A DNA stretch of 64,000 nt from Canna indica (taxonomy: Eukaryota > Streptophyta > Magnoliopsida > Zingiberales > Cannaceae): NCBI GenBank assembly GCA_034359265.1, contig CP136893.1:51037501-51101500 (forward strand), read 5' to 3'. A model generated the notes under the pieces. The model ran no database searches, was not told the DNA's origin, and saw only the letters and a program-made list of their open reading frames with translations. The position numbers and the translations under genes were made by a program. Shown one piece after another: positions 24,338 to 37,739 of this stretch (the first letter of the stretch is position 1; each line of letters opens with the position of its first letter).

Positions 24338-26275
24338 ATATTCTTGAGTCGCTCGGGACTCAGATTTCTGGTCGTTTCGAACCGATACCCCGAAGTTCAA
24401 TCAGTCGGCTTCGTTCATGATTCTATTCCAAAAAGCGTGCAATTCATTGCATTAGTTTGTAAAAATAACTCGATTAACAACTTCTCCCATCACAGTGAAT
24501 GTTCTTGAGTCGCTCGGGACTCAGATTTCTGGTCGTTTCGAACCGATACCCCGAAGTTCAATCAGTCGGCTTCGTTCAAGATTCTATTCCAAAAAGCGTG
24601 CCATTCTTTGCATTAGTTTGTCAAAAATAACTCGATTAACAACTTCTCCCATCACAGTGAATGTTCTGCAGTCGCTCGGGTCACATATTGCTGGGCGTTT
24701 CTAGCCGATACCTCGAAGTTCAATCAATCGGCTTCGTTCATGATTCTATTCCAAAAATCGTGCAATTCTTTGCATTAGTTTGTCAAAATAACTCGATTAA
24801 CAACTTCTCCCACCCCAGTGAATATTTTTGAGTCGCTCGGGACTCAGATTTCTGGTCATTTCGAACCGATACCCCAAAGTTCAATCAGTCGGCTTCGTTC
24901 ATGATTCTATTCCAAAAAGCGTGCAATTCTTTGCATTAGTTTGTCAAAATAACTCGATTAACAACTTCTCCCATCACAGTGAATGTTCTTGAGTCGCTCG
25001 GGACTCAGATTTCTGGTCGTTTCGAACCGATACCCCGAAGTTCAATCTATCGGCTTCGTTCAAGATTCTATTCCAAAAAGCGTGCCATTCTTTGCATTAG
25101 TTTGTCAAAAATAACTCGATTAACAACTTCTCCCATTACAGTGAATGTTCTGCAGTCGCTCGGGTCACATATTGCTGGGCGTTTCTAGCCGATACCTCGA
25201 AGTTCAATTAGTCGGCTTCGTTCATGATTCTATTTTAAAAATCGTGCAATTCTTTGCATTAGTTTGTCAAAATAACTCGATTAACAACTTCTCCCACCAC
25301 AGTGAATATTCTTGAGTCGCTCGGGACTCAGATTTCTGGTCGTTTCGAACCGATACCCCGAAGTTCAATCAGTCGGCTTCGTTCATGATTCTATTCCAAA
25401 AAGCGTGCCATTCTTTGCATTAGTTTGTCAAAAATAACTCGATTAACAACTTCTCCCATCACAGTGAATGTTCTGCAGTCGCTCGGGTCACATATTGCTG
25501 GGCGTTTCTAGCCGATACCTCGAAGTTCAATCAGTCGGCTTCGTTCAAGATTCTATTCCAAATAGCGTGCAATTCTTTGCATTAGTCTGTAAAAAATAAC
25601 TCGATTAACAACTTCTCCCATCACAGTGAATGTTCTGTAGACGCTCGGGACTCAGATTTCTGGTCGTTTCGAACCGATACCCCGAAGTTCAATCAGTCAG
25701 CTTCGTTCATGATTCTATTCCAAAAAGCGTGCAATTCTTTGCATTAGTTTGTCAAAAATAACTCGATTAACAACTTCTCCCATCACAGTGAATGTTCTGG
25801 AGACGCTCGGGACTCAGATTTCTGGTCGTTTCGAACCGATACCCCGAAGTTCAATCAGTCGGCTTCGTTCATGATTCTATTCCAAAAAGCGTGCAATTCT
25901 TTGCATTAGTTTGTCAAAAATAACTCGATTAACAACTTCTCCCAGCACAGTGAATGTTCTGGAGTCGCTCAGGTCACAGATTGTTGGGCGTTTCTAGCCG
26001 ATACCCCGTAGTTCAATCAGTCGGCTTCGTTCAAGATTCTATTCAAAAAATCGTGCAATTGTTTGCATTAGTTTGTCAAAATAACTCGATTAACAACTTC
26101 TCCCATCACAGTGAATGTTTCGGAGTCGCTCGGGACTCAGATTTCTGGTCGTTTCGAACCGATACCCCGAAGTTCAATCAGTCGGCTTCTTTCATGATTC
26201 TATTCCAAAAAGCGTGCAATTCTTTGCATTAGTTTGTCAAAATAACTCGATTAACAACTACTCCCACCACAGTGA
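24338..26275. repeat. HOR2 cycle 3, truncated to 12 monomers (1938 bp)
   Basis: Starts: G 24338, K 24499, C 24661, G 24822, K 24983, C 25145, G 25306, C 25468, F' 25630, A/B 25792, H 25954, B 26115. The first five match the linker. The C at 25145 follows CCATTACAG, the marker of the fourth monomer of the HOR2 8-mer, so linker monomers 6-7 and 8-mer monomers 1-3 are absent. The CAGCACAG end and the TTTCGGAGTC B are present, which identifies this as a shortened cycle. Private changes include ATCTATCGG near 25050 and GGCTTCTTTC near 26190. Confidence 0.88.
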
Positions 26276-27404
26276 ATATTCTTGAGTCGCTCGGGACTCA
26301 GATTTCTGGTCGTTTCGAACCGATACCCCGAAGTTCAATCAGTCGGCTTCGTTCATGATTCTATTCCAAAAAGCGTGCAATTCTTTGCATTAGTTTGTCA
26401 AAATAACTCGATTAACAACTTCTCCCATCACAGTGAATGTTCTTGAGTCGCTCGGGACTCAGATTTCTGGTCGTTTCGAACCGATACCCCGAAGTTCAAT
26501 CAGTCGGCTTCGTTCAAGATTCTATTCCAAAAAGCGTGCCATTCTTTGCATTAGTTTGTCAAAAATAACTCGATTAACAACTTCTCCCATCACAGTGAAT
26601 GTTCTGCAGTCGCTCAGGTCACAGATTGTTGGGCGTTTCTAGCCGATACCCCGTAGTTCAATCAGTCGGCTTCGTTCAAGATTCTATTCGAAAAATCGTG
26701 CAATTGTTTGCATTAGTTTGTCAAAATAACTCGATTAACAACTTCTCCCACCACAGTGAATATTCTTGAGTCGCTCGGGACTCAGATTTCTGGTCGTTTC
26801 GAACCGATACCCCGAAGTTCAATCAGTCGGCTTCGTTCATGATTCTATTCCAAAAAGCGTGCCATTCTTTGCATTAGTTTGTCAAAAATAACTCGATTAA
26901 CAACTTCTCCCATCACAGTGAATGTTCTGGAGTCGCTCAGGTCACAGATTGTTGGGCGTTTCTAGCCGATACCCCGTAGTTCAATCAGTCGGCTTCGTTC
27001 AAGATTCTATTCGAAAAATCTTGCAATTGTTTGCATTAGTTTGTCAAAATAACTCGATTAACAACTTCTCCCATCACAGTGAATGTTTTGGAGTCGCTCG
27101 GGACTCAGATTTCTGGTCGTTTCGAACCGATACCCCGAAGTTCAATCAGTCGGCTTCGTTCATGATTCTATTCCAAAAAGCGTGCAATTCTTTGCATTAG
27201 TTTGTCAAAATAACTCGATTAACAACTTCTCCCACCACAGTGAATATTCTTGAGTCGCTCGGGACTCAGATTTCTGGTCGTTTCGAACCGATACCCCGAA
27301 GTTCAATCAGTCGGCTTCGTTCATGATTCTATTCCAAAAAGCGTGCAATTCTTTGCATTAGTTTGTCAAAATAACTCGATTAACAACTTCTCCCATCACA
27401 GTGA

Positions 27405-29665
27405 ATGTTCTTGAGTCGCTCGGGACTCAGATTTCTGGTCGTTTCGAACCGATACCCCGAAGTTCAATCAGTCGGCTTCGTTCAAGATTCTATTCCAAAA
27501 AGCGTGCCATTCTTTGCATTAGTTTGTCAAAAATAACTCGATTAACAACTTCTCCCATCACAGTGAATGTTCTGCAGTCGCTCGGGTCACATATTGCTGG
27601 GCGTTTCTAGCCGATACCTCGAAGTTCAATCAATCGGCTTCGTTCATGATTCTATTCCAAAAATCGTGCAATTCTTTGCATTAGTTTGTCAAAATAACTC
27701 GATTAACAACTTCTCCCACCCCAGTGAATATTCTTGAGTCGCTCGGGACTCAAATTTCTGGTCGTTTAGAACCGATACCCCAAAGTTCAATCAGTCGGCT
27801 TCGTTCATGATTCTATTCCAAAAAGCGTGCAATTCTTTGCATTAGTTTGTCAAAATAACTCGATTAACAACTTCTTCCATCACAGTGAATGTTCTTGAGT
27901 CGCTCGGGACTCAGATTTCTGGTCGTTTCGAACCGATACCCCGAAGTTCAATCAGTCGGCTTCGTTCAAGATTCTATTCCAAAAAGCGTGCCATTCTTTG
28001 CATTAGTTTGTCAAAAATAACCCGATTAACAACTTCTCCCATCACAGTGAATGTTCTGCAGTCGCTCGGGTCACATATTGCTGGGCGTTTCTAGCCGATA
28101 CCTCGAAGTTCAATCAGTCGGCTTCGTTCATGATTCTATTCTAAAAATCGTGCAATTCTTTGCATTAGTTTGTCAAAATAACTCGATTAACAACTTCTCC
28201 CACCACAGTGAATATTCTTGAGTCGCTCGGGACTCAGATTTCTGGTCGTTTCGAACCGATACCCCAAAGTTCAATCAGTCGGCTTCGTTCATGATTCTAT
28301 TCCAAAAAGCGTGCCATTCTTTGCATTAGTTTGTCAAAAATAACTCGATTAACAACTTCTCCCATCACAGTGAATGTTCTGCAGTCGCTCGGGTCACATA
28401 TTGCTGGGCGTTTCTAGCCGATACCTCGAAGTTCAATCAGTCGGCTTCGTTCATGATTCTATTCTAAAAATCGTGCAATTCTTTGCATTAGTTTGTCAAA
28501 ATAACTCGATTAACAACTTCTCCCACCACAGTGAATATTCTTGAGTCGCTCGGGACTCAGATTTCTGGTCGTTTCGAACCGATACCCCGAAGTTCAATCA
28601 ATCGGCTTCGTTCAAGATTCTATTCCAAAAAGCGTGCCATTCTTTGCATTAGTTTGTCAAAAATAACTCGATTAACAACTTCTCCCATCACAGTGAATGT
28701 TCTGCAGTCGCTCGGGTCACATATTGCTGGGCGTTTCTAGCCGATACCTCGAAGTTCAATCAATCGGCTTCGTTCATGATTCTATTCCAAAAATCGTGCA
28801 ATTCTTTGCATTAGTTTGTCAAAATAACTCGATTAACAACTTCTCCCACCCCAGTGAATATTCTTGAGTCGCTCGGGACTCAGATTTCTGGTCGTTTAGA
28901 ACCGATACCCCAAAGTTCAATCAGTCGGCTTCGTTCATGATTCTATTCCAAAAAGCGTGCAATTCTTTGCATTAGTTTGTCAAAATAACTCGATTAACAA
29001 CTTCTCCCATCACAGTGAATGTTCTTGAGTCGCTCGGGACTCAGATTTCTGGTCGTTTCGAACCGATACCCCAAAGTTCAATCAGTCGGCTTCGTTCAAG
29101 ATTCTATTCCAAAAAGCGTGCCATTCTTTGCATTAGTTTGTCAAAAATAACTCGATTAACAACTTCTCCCATCACAGTGAATGTTCTGCAGTCGCTCGGG
29201 TCACATATTGCTGGGCGTTTCTAGCCGATACCTCGAAGTTCAATCAGTCGGCTTCGTTCATGATTCTATTCTAAAAATCGTGCAATTCTTTGCATTAGTT
29301 TGTCAAAATAACTCGATTAACAACTTCTCCCACCACAGTGAATATTCTTGAGTCGCTCGGGACTCAGATTTCTGGTCGTTTCGAACCGATACCCCAAAGT
29401 TCAATCAGTCGGCTTCGTTCATGATTCTATTCCAAAAAGCGTGCCATTCTTTGCATTAGTTTGTCAAAAATAACTCGATTAACAACTTCTCCCATCACAG
29501 TGAATGTTCTGCAGTCGCTCGGGTCACATATTGCTGGGCGTTTCTAGCCGATACCTCGAAGTTCAATCAGTCGGCTTCATTCAAGATTCTATTCCAAATA
29601 GCGTGCAATTCTTTGCATTAGTCTATAAAAAATAACTCGATTAACAACTTCTCCCATCACAGTGA
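27405..29665. repeat. Seven-monomer tandem duplication inside the mixed zone
   Basis: The order K C G K C G C at 27405-28534 (1130 bp) recurs as G/K C G K C G C at 28535-29665. Both copies carry a rare C-to-A change giving GTTTAGAACC in their first G monomer, at 27768 and 28898, exactly 1130 bp apart. The shared private change argues for direct duplication rather than chance similarity of classes. Confidence 0.8.
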
Positions 29666-32600
29666 ATGTTCTGGAGTCGCTCGGGACTCAGATTTCTGGT
29701 CGTTTCGAACCGATACCCCGAAGTTCAATCAATCGGCTTCGTTCATGATTCTATTCCAAAAATAGTGCAATTCTTTGCATTAGTTTGTCAAAATAACTCG
29801 ATTAACAACTTCTCCCACCACAGTGAATATTCTTGAGTCGCTCGGGACTCAGATTTCTGGTCGTTTCGAACCGATACCCCAAAGTTCAATCAGTCGGCTT
29901 CGTTCATGATTCTATTCCAAAAAGCGTGCCATTCTTTGCATTAGTTTGTCAAAAATAACTCGATTAACAACTTCTCCCATCACAGTGAATGTTCTGCAGT
30001 CGCTCGGGTCACATATTGCTGGGCGTTTCTAGCCAATACCTCGAAGTTCAATCAGTCGGCTTCATTCAAGATTCTATTCCAAATAGCGTGCAATTCTTTG
30101 CATTAGTCTGTAAAAAATAACTCGATTAACAACTTCTCCCATCACAGTGAATGTTCTGGAGTCGCTCGGGACTCAGATTTCTGGTCGTTTCGAACCGATA
30201 CCCCGAAGTTCAATCAATCGGCTTCGTTCATGATTCTATTCCAAAAAGCGTGCAATTCTTTGCATTAGTTTGTCAAAAATAACTCGATTAACAACTTCTC
30301 CCATCACAGTGAATGTTCTGGAGACGCTCGGGACTCAGATTTCTGGTCGTTTCGAACCGATACCCCGAAGTTCAATCAGTCGGCTTCGTTCAAGATTCTA
30401 TTCGAAAAATCGTGCAATTGTTTGCATTAGTTTGTCAAAATAACTCGATTAACAACTTCTCCCATCACAGTGAATGTTTTGGAGTCGCTCGGGACTCAGA
30501 TTTCTGGTCATTTCGAACCGATACCCCGAAGTTCAATCAGTCGGCTTCGTTCATGATTCTATTCCAAAAAGCGTGCAATTCTTTGCATTAGTTTGTCAAA
30601 ATAACTCGATTAACAACTTCTCCCACCACAGTGAATATTCTTGAGTCGCTCGGGACTCAGATTTCTGGTCGTTTCGAACCGATACCCCGAAGTTCAATTA
30701 GTCGGCTTCGTTCATGATTCTATTCCAAAAAGCGTGCCATTCTTTGCATTAGTTTGTCAAAAATAACTCGATTAACAACTTCTCCCATCACAGTGAATGT
30801 TCTGGAGTCGCTCAGGTCACAGATTGTTGGGCGTTTCTAGCCGATACCCCGTAGTTCAATCAGTCGGCTTCGTTCAAGATTCTATTCGAAAAATCGTGCA
30901 ATTGTTTGCATTAGTTTGTCAAAATAACTCGATTAACAACTTCTCCCATCACAGTGAATGTTTTGGAGTCGCTCGGGACTCAGATTTCTGGTCATTTCGA
31001 ACCGATACCCCGAAGTTCAATCAGTCGGCTTCGTTCATGATTCTATTCCAAAAAGCGTGCAATTCTTTGCATTAGTTTGTCAAAATAACTCGATTAACAA
31101 CTTCTCCCACCACAGTGAATATTCTTGAGTCGCTCGGGACTCAGATTTCTGGTCGTTTCGAACCGATACCCCGAAGTTCAATCAGTTGGCTTCGTTCATG
31201 ATTCTATTCCAAAAAGCGTGTAATTCTTTGCATTAGTTTGTCAAAATAACTCGATTAACAACTTCTCCCATCACAGTGAATGTTCTTGAGTCGCTCGGGA
31301 CTCAGATTTCTGGTCGTTTCGAACCGATACCCCGAAGTTCAATCAGTCGGCTTCGTTCAAGATTCTATTCCAAAAAGCGTGCCATTCTTTGCATTAGTTT
31401 GTCAAAAATAACTCGATTAACAACTTCTCCCACCACAGTGAATGTTCTGCAGTCGCTCAGGTCACAGATTGTTGGGCGTTTCTAGCCGATACCCCGTAGT
31501 TCAATCAGTCGGCTTCGTTCAAGATTCTATTCGAAAAATCGTGCAATTGTTTGCATTAGTTTGTCAAAATAACTCGATTAACAACTTCTCCCACCACAGT
31601 GAATATTCTTGAGTCGCTCGGGACTCAGATTTCTGGTCGTTTCGAACCGATACCCCGAAGTTCAATCAGTCGGCTTCGTTCATGATTCTATTCCAAAAAG
31701 CGTGCCATTCTTTGCATTAGTTTGTCAAAAATAACTCGATTAACAACTTCTCCCATCACAGTGAATATTCTGGAGTCGCTCAGGTCACAGATTGTTGGGC
31801 GTTTCTAGCCGATACCCCGTAGTTCAATCAGTCGGCTTCGTTCAAGATTCTATTCGAAAAATCGTGCAATTGTTTGCATTAGTTTGTCAAAATAACTCGA
31901 TTAACAACTTCTCCCATCACAGTGAATGTTTTGGAGTCGCTCGGGACTCAGATTTCTGGTCGTTTCGAACCGATACCCCGAAGTTCAATCAGTCGGCTTC
32001 GTTCATGATTCTATTCCAAAAAGCGTGCCATTCTTTGCATTAGTTTGTCAAAAATAACTCGATTAACAACTTCTCCCATCACAGTGAATATTCTGGAGTC
32101 GCTCAGGTCACAGATTGTTGGGCGTTTCTAGCCGATACCCCGTAGTTCAATCAGTCGGCTTCGTTCAAGATTCTATTCGAAAAATCGTGCAATTGTTTGC
32201 ATTAGTTTGTCAAAATAACTCGATTAACAACTTCTCCCACCACAGTGAATGTTCTGCAGTCGCTCAGGTCACAGATTGTTGGGCGTTTCTAGCCGATACC
32301 CCGTAGTTCAATCAGTCGGCTTCGTTCAAGATTCTATTCGAAAAATCGTGCAATTGTTTGCATTAGTTTGTCAAAATAACTCGATTAACAACTTCTCCCA
32401 CCACAGTGAATATTCTTGAGTCGCTCGGGACTCAGATTTCTGGTCGTTTCGAACCGATACCCCGAAGTTCAATCAGTCGGCTTCGTTCATGATTCTATTC
32501 CAAAAAGCGTGCCATTCTTTGCATTAGTTTGTCAAAAATAACTCGATTAACAACTTCTCCCATCACAGTGAATATTCTGGAGTCGCTCAGGTCACAGATT

Positions 32601-34669
32601 GTTGGGCGTTTCTAGCCGATACCCCGTAGTTCAATCAGTCGGCTTCGTTCAAGATTCTATTCGAAAAATCGTGCAATTGTTTGCATTAGTTTGTCAAAAT
32701 AACTCGATTAACAACTTCTCCCATCACAGTGAATGTTTTGGAGTCGCTCGGGACTCAGATTTCTGGTCGTTTCGAACCGATACCCCGAAGTTCAATCAGT
32801 CGGCTTCGTTCATGATTCTATTCCAAAAAGCGTGCAATTCTTTGCATTAGTTTGTCAAAATAACTCGATTAACAACTTCTCCCACCACAGTGAATATTCT
32901 TGAGTCGCTCGGGACTCAGATTTCTGGTCGTTTCGAACCGATACCCCGAAGTTCAATCAGTCGGCTTCGTTCATGATTCTATTCCAAAAAGCGTGCAATT
33001 CTTTGCATTAGTTTGTCAAAATAACTCGATTAACAACTTCTCCCATCACAGTGAATGTTCTTGAGTCGCTCGGGACTCAGATTTCTGGTCGTTTCGAACC
33101 GATACCCCGAAGTTCAATCAGTCGGCTTCGTTCAAGATTCTATTCCAAAAAGCGTGCCATTCTTTGCATTAGTTTGTCAAAAATAACTCGATTAACAACT
33201 TCTCCCATCACAGTGAATGTTCTGCAGTCGCTCGGGTCACATATTGCTGGGCGTTTCTAGCCGATACCTCGAAGTTCAATCAATCGGCTTCGTTCATGAT
33301 TCTATTCCAAAAATCGTGCAATTCTTTGCATTAGTTTGTCAAAATAACTCGATTAACAACTTCTCCCACCCCAGTGAATATTCTTGAGTCGCTCGGGACT
33401 CAGATTTCTGGTCGTTTCGAACCGATACCCCAAAGTTCAATCAGTCGGCTTCGTTCATGATTCTATTCCAAAAAGCGTGCAATTCTTTGCAATAGTTTGT
33501 CAAAATAACTCGATTAACAACTTCTCCCATCACAGTGAATGTTCTTGAGTCGCTCGGGACTCAGATTTCTGGTCGTTTCGAACCGATACCCCGAAGTTCA
33601 ATCAGTCGGCTTCGTTCAAGATTCTATTCCAAAAAGCGTGCCATTCTTTGCATTAGTTTGTCAAAAATAACTCGATTAACAACTTCTCCCATCACAGTGA
33701 ATGTTCTGCAGTCGCTCGGGTCACATATTGCTGGGCGTTTCTAGCCGATACCTCGAAGTTCAATCAGTCGGCTTCGTTCATGATTCTATTCTAAAAATCG
33801 TGCAATTCTTTGCATTAGTTTGTCAAAATAACTCGATTAACAACTTCTCCCACCACAGTGAATATTCTTGAGTCGCTCGGGACTCAGATTTCTGGTCGTT
33901 TCGAACCGATACCCCAAAGTTCAATCAGTCGGCTTCGTTCATGATTCTATTCCAAAAAGCGTGCCATTCTTTGCATTAGTTTGTCAAAAATAACTCGATT
34001 AACAACTTCTCCCATCACAGTGAATGTTTTGGAGTCGCTCGGGACTCAGATTTCTGGTCGTTTCGAACCGATACCCCGAAGTTCAATCAGTCGGCTTCGT
34101 TCATGATTCTATTCCAAAAAGCGTGCAATTCTTTGCATTAGTTTGTCAAAATAACTCGATTAACAACTTCTCCCACCACAGTGAATATTCTTGAGTCGCT
34201 CGGGACTCAGATTTCTGGTCGTTTCGAACCGATACCCCGAAGTTCAATCAGTCGGCTTCGTTCAAGATTCTATTCCAAAAAGCGTGCCATTCTTTGCTTT
34301 AGTTTGTCAAAAATAACTCGATTAACAACTTCTCCCATCACAGTGAATGTTCTGCAGTCGCTCGGGTCACATATTGCTGGGCGTTTCTAGCCGATACCTC
34401 GAAGTTCAATCAGTCGGCTTCGTTCATGATTCTATTCTAAAAATCGTGCAATTCTTTGCATTAGTTTGTCAAAATAACTCGATTAACAACTTCTCCCACC
34501 ACAGTGAATATTCTTGAGTCGCTCGGGACTCAGATTTCTGGTCGTTTCGAACCGATACCCCAAAGTTCAATCAGTCGGCTTCGTTCATGATTCTATTCCA
34601 AAAAGCGTGCCATTCTTTGCATTAGTTTGTCAAAAATAACTCGATTAACAACTTCTCCCATCACAGTGA

Positions 34670-34831
34670 ATGTTCTGCAGTCGCTCGGGACTCAGATTTC
34701 TGGTCGTTTCGAACCGATACCCCGAAGTTCAATCAATCGGCTTCGTTCATGATTCTATTCCAAAAAGCGTGCCATTCTTTGCATTAGTTTGTCAAAAATA
34801 ACTCGATTAACAACTTCTCCCATCACAGTGA
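34670..34831. repeat. C/D hybrid monomer before HOR3
   Basis: The monomer begins CTGCAGTC like class C, switches to the A/B/D-type head GGACTCAGATTTCTGG, and has AATCAATCGG like D. E and F follow, then the first full HOR3 copy. The C to D switch lies within about 34678-34692. It fits a one-monomer deletion by C-D exchange, because HOR3 normally has C followed by D. Confidence 0.8.
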
Positions 34832-35155
34832 ATGTTCTACAGTCGCTCGGGTCACATATTGCTGGGCGTTTCTAGCCGATACCTCGAAGTTCAATCAGTC
34901 GGCTTCGTTCAAGATTCTATTCCAAATAGCGTGCAATTCTTTGCATTAGTCTGTAAAAAATAACTCGATTAACAACTTCTCCCATCACAGTGAATGTTCT
35001 GGAGACGCTCGGGACTCAGATTTCTGGTCGTTTCGAACCGATACCCCGAAGTTCAATCAGTCAGCTTCGTTCATGATTCTATTCCAAAAAGCGTGCAATT
35101 CTTTGCATTAGTTTGTCAAAAATAACTCGATTAACAACTTCTCCCATCACAGTGA

Positions 35156-37739
35156 ATGTTCTGGAGACGCTCGGGACTCAGATTTCTGGTCGTTTCGAAC
35201 CGATACCCCGAAGTTCAATCAGTCGGCTTCGTTCAAGATTCTATTCGAAAAATCGTGCAATTGTTTGCATTAGTTTGTCAAAATAACTCGATTAACAACT
35301 TCTCCCATCACAGTGAATGTTTTGGAGTCGCTCGGGACTCAGATTTCTGGTCGTTTCGAACCGATACCCCGAAGTTCAATCAGTCGGCTTCGTTCATGAT
35401 TCTATTCCAAAAAGCGTGCAATTCTTTGCATTAGTTTGTCAAAATAACTCGATTAACAACTTCTCCCACCACAGTGAATATTCTTGAGTCGCTCGGGACT
35501 CAGATTTCTGGTCGTTTCGAACCGATACCCCGAAGTTCAATCAGTCGGCTTCGTTCATGATTCTATTCCAAAAAGCGTGCCATTCTTTGCATTAGTTTGT
35601 CAAAAATAACTCGATTAACAACTTCTCCCATCACAGTGAATGTTCTGGAGTCGCTAAGGTCATAGATTGTTGGGCGTTTCTAGCCGATACCCCGTAGTTC
35701 AATCAGTCGGCTTCGTTCAAGATTCTATTCGAAAAATCGTGCAATTGTTTGCATTAGTTTGTCAAAATAACTCGATTAACAACTTCTCCCATCACAGTGA
35801 ATGTTTTGGAGTCGCTCGGGACTCAGATTTCTGGTCATTTCGAACCGATACCCCGAAGTTCAATCAGTCGGCTTCGTTCATGATTCTATTCCAAAAAGCG
35901 TGCAATTCTTTGCATTAGTTTGTCAAAATAACTCGATTAACAACTTCTCCCACCACAGTGAATATTCTTGAGTCGCTCGGGACTCAGATTTCTGGTCGTT
36001 TCGAACCGATACCCCGAAGTTCAATCAGTCGGCTTCGTTCATGATTCTATTCCAAAAAGCGTGCAATTCTTTGCATTAGTTTGTCAAAATAACTCGATTA
36101 ACAACTTCTCCCATCACAGTGAATGTTCTTGAGTCGCTCGGGACTCAGATTTCTGGTCGTTTCGAACTAATACCCCGAAGTTCAATCAGTCGGCTTCGTT
36201 CAAGATTCTATTCCAAAAAGCGTGCCATTCTTTGCATTAGTTTGTCAAAAATAACTCGATTAACAACTTCTCCCATCACAGTGAATGTTCTGCAGTCGCT
36301 CGGGTCACATATTGCTGGGCGTTTCTAGCCGATACCTCGAAGTTCAATCAGTCGGCTTCGTTCAAGATTCTATTCCAAAAATCGTGCAATTCTTTGCATT
36401 AGTTTGACAAAATAACTCGATTAACAACTTCTCCCACCCCAGTGAATATTCTTGAGTCGCTCGGGACTCAGATTTCTGGTCGTTTCGAACCGATACCCCA
36501 AAGTTCAATCAGTCGGCTTCGTTCATGATTCTATTCCAAAAAGCGTGCAATTCTTTGCATTAGTTTGTCAAAATAACTCGATTAACAACTTCTCCCATCA
36601 CAGTGAATGTTCTTGAGTCGCTCGGGACTCAGATTTCTGGTCGTTTCGAACCGATACCCCGAAGTTCAATCAGTCGGCTTCGTTCAAGATTCTATTCCAA
36701 AAAGCGTGCCATTCTTTGCATTAGTTTGTCAAAAATAACTCGATTAACAACTTCTCCCATCACAGTGAATGTTCTGCAGTCGCTCGGGTCACATATTGCT
36801 GGGCGTTTCTAGCCGATACCTCGAAGTTCAATCAGTCGGCTTCGTTCATGATTCTATTCCAAAAATCGTGCAATTCTTTGCATTAGTTTGTCAAAATAAC
36901 TCGATTAACAACTTCTCCCACCACAGTGAATATTCTTGAGTCGCTCGGGACTCAGATTTCTGGTCGTTTCGAACCGATACCCCAAAGTTCAATCAGTCGG
37001 CTTCGTTCATGATTCTATTCCAAAAAGCGTGCCATTCTTTGCATTAGTTCGTCAAAAATAACTCGATTAACAACTTCTCCCATCACAGTGAATGTTCTGC
37101 AGTAGCTCGGGTCACATATTGCTGGGCGTTTCTAGCCGATACCTCGAAGTTCAATCAGTCGGCTTCATTCAAGATTCTATTCCAAATAGCGTGCAATTCT
37201 TTGCATTAGTCTGTAAAAAATAACTCGATTAACAACTTCTCCCATCACAGTGAATGTTCTGGAGTCGCTCGGGACTCAGATTTCTGGTCGTTTCGAACCG
37301 ATACCCCGAAGTTCAATCAATCGGCTTCGTTCATGATTCTATTCCAAAAAGCGTGCCATTCTTTGCATTAGTTTGTCAAAAATAACTCGATTAACAACTT
37401 CTCCCATCACAGTGAATGTTCTACAGTCGCTCGGGTCACATATTGCTGGGCGTTTCTAGCCGATACCTCGTAGTTCAATCAGTCGGCTTCGTTCAAGATT
37501 CTATTCCAAATAGCGTGCAATTCTTTGCATTAGTCTGTAAAAAATAACTCGATTAACAACTTCTCCCATCACAGTGAATGTTCTAGAGATGCTCGGGACT
37601 CAGATTTCTGGTCGTTTCGAACCGATACCCCGAAGTTCAATCAGTCAGCTTCGTTCATGATTCTATTCCAAAAAGCGTGCAATTCTTTGCATTAGTTTGT
37701 CAAAAATAACTCGATTAACAACTTCTCCCATCACAGTGA
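35156..37739. repeat. HOR3 copy 1, basic 16-mer (2584 bp)
   Basis: Starts: A 35156, B 35317, G 35478, H 35640, B 35801, G 35962, K 36123, C 36285, G 36446, K 36607, C 36769, G 36930, C 37092, D 37254, E 37416, F 37578. The run C D E F A B is shared with HOR1, H B G with the H-rich 8-mer and K C G with the HOR2 linker, so HOR3 joins modules from the other units. Private changes include GCTAAGGTCATAG in H, a double CpG-to-TpA change at 36168-36169 in the first K, and an XbaI site TCTAGA at 37582-37587 in F. Confidence 0.95.

Larger units (their letters stand above)
26276..35155. repeat. Mixed zone, 55 monomers without a single regular HOR
   Basis: Starts in order: G 26276, K 26437, H 26599, G 26760, H 26922, B 27083, G 27244, K 27405, C 27567, G 27728, K 27889, C 28051, G 28212, C 28374, G/K 28535, C 28697, G 28858, K 29019, C 29181, G 29342, C 29504, D/C 29666, G 29827, C 29989, D 30151, A 30313, B 30474, G 30635, H 30797, B 30958, G 31119, K 31280, H 31442, G 31603, H 31765, B 31926, H 32088, H 32249, G 32410, H 32572, B 32733, G 32894, K 33055, C 33217, G 33378, K 33539, C 33701, G 33862, B 34024, G/K 34185, C 34347, G 34508, C/D 34670, E 34832, F 34994. 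Pieces of the H-rich 8-mer, of HOR2 and of HOR3 alternate, with more private substitutions than in the regular blocks. It is the transition between HOR2 and HOR3. Confidence 0.85.

Noticed and set aside
26276..35155. Inserted mobile element or unique DNA in the irregular zone
   Set aside because: Every base can be assigned to a monomer of 161 or 162 bp; only the class order is irregular.
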